From Halomonas maura (GTDB lineage: Bacteria; Pseudomonadota; Gammaproteobacteria; Pseudomonadales; Halomonadaceae), in NCBI RefSeq assembly GCF_030409305.1, contig NZ_JAUFPQ010000025.1, positions 1-40,002 on the forward strand: a DNA stretch of 40,002 nucleotides, read 5' to 3'. Below the pieces are notes generated by a model. That model did not search any database and was not told the DNA's origin. It saw nothing but the letters and a program-made list of their open reading frames with translations. The first letter of the stretch is position 1; the number at the start of each line of letters is the position of its first letter. Below are positions 39,974 to 40,002 of this stretch, piece by piece. The translations under genes and the position numbers were made by a program.

Positions 39974-40002
39974 GGCCGACAGCGGAGGCCGCCAACGACG
40001 AC

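Noticed and set aside
1..40002. CRISPR arrays, rRNA or tRNA genes, prophage modules
   Set aside because: No regularly spaced repeats, cloverleaf-like sequence or phage structural genes were seen on either strand by eye; a covariance search could still find a small RNA.

Overview
The window is GC-rich chromosomal DNA from what looks like a moderately halophilic gammaproteobacterium of the Halomonas type. That is an inference from base composition, codon use and gene content; no rRNA, tRNA or marker gene is present to prove it. About 85% of the sequence reads as ordinary chromosome, with short intergenic gaps and Shine-Dalgarno sequences before most starts. An AT-richer accessory island lies between about 24.0 and 31.75 kb. 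No CRISPR array, intact transposase, integrase or prophage gene was seen.

Left part (0.5-13 kb): a PanE-like ketopantoate reductase, a CapA-like metallophosphoesterase coupled to a fungal-type cytosine deaminase, a histone-deacetylase-family amidohydrolase, a VIT1/CCC1 metal transporter, an FMN reductase, a DUF2798 membrane protein divergent from a LysR regulator, a MAPEG protein, a hydroxyproline-dehydratase-like enolase-superfamily enzyme, a DCC-family thiol oxidoreductase, an exported methanethiol-oxidase/selenium-binding protein, an O-methyltransferase and a DkgB-type aldo/keto reductase.

Peptide-metabolism stretch (13.2-22 kb): an M14 zinc carboxypeptidase, an exported retropepsin-like protein, two divergent paralogous CocE/NonD hydrolases, a D-Ala-D-Ala-ligase-like ATP-grasp enzyme and an M48 membrane protease. 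Several small proteins follow: a YrhK-like protein, an unknown, a tautomerase-fold protein without Pro1, and an MGST1-like MAPEG protein.

Accessory island (24.0-31.75 kb): all protein genes except one diguanylate cyclase lie on the minus strand and are AT-richer than the rest. Read on that strand, the sequence shows an integron-style cassette layout without an integrase in view (a CALIN-like array). There is an AbiV-family abortive-infection gene, then a convincing attC (30578-30655), a small membrane protein, a collapsed attC-like palindrome (30196-30215), an SGNH hydrolase and a second attC (29445-29531). Next come small ORFs with a NUDIX hydrolase and, beyond an oppositely oriented MASE2-GGDEF gene and a MITE-like element (28161-28446), a degenerate attC (26288-26345) ahead of a HAD hydrolase / NYN-OST-HTH pair. 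Short direct repeats flank the GGDEF gene and the larger block.

Right part (31.75-40 kb): an archaeal-type AMP/thymidine phosphorylase overlaps a PRPP-synthetase-like gene and would make and handle phosphorylated ribose. An M24 metallopeptidase related to DMSP lyase DddP, but apparently lacking a catalytic acid, is followed by a 2-oxoglutarate/Fe(II) oxygenase and a divergent LysR regulator with a candidate LysR box between them. The window ends with a YbhB/PEBP protein, a flavodoxin-like protein and a TAXI-type TRAP solute-binding protein.
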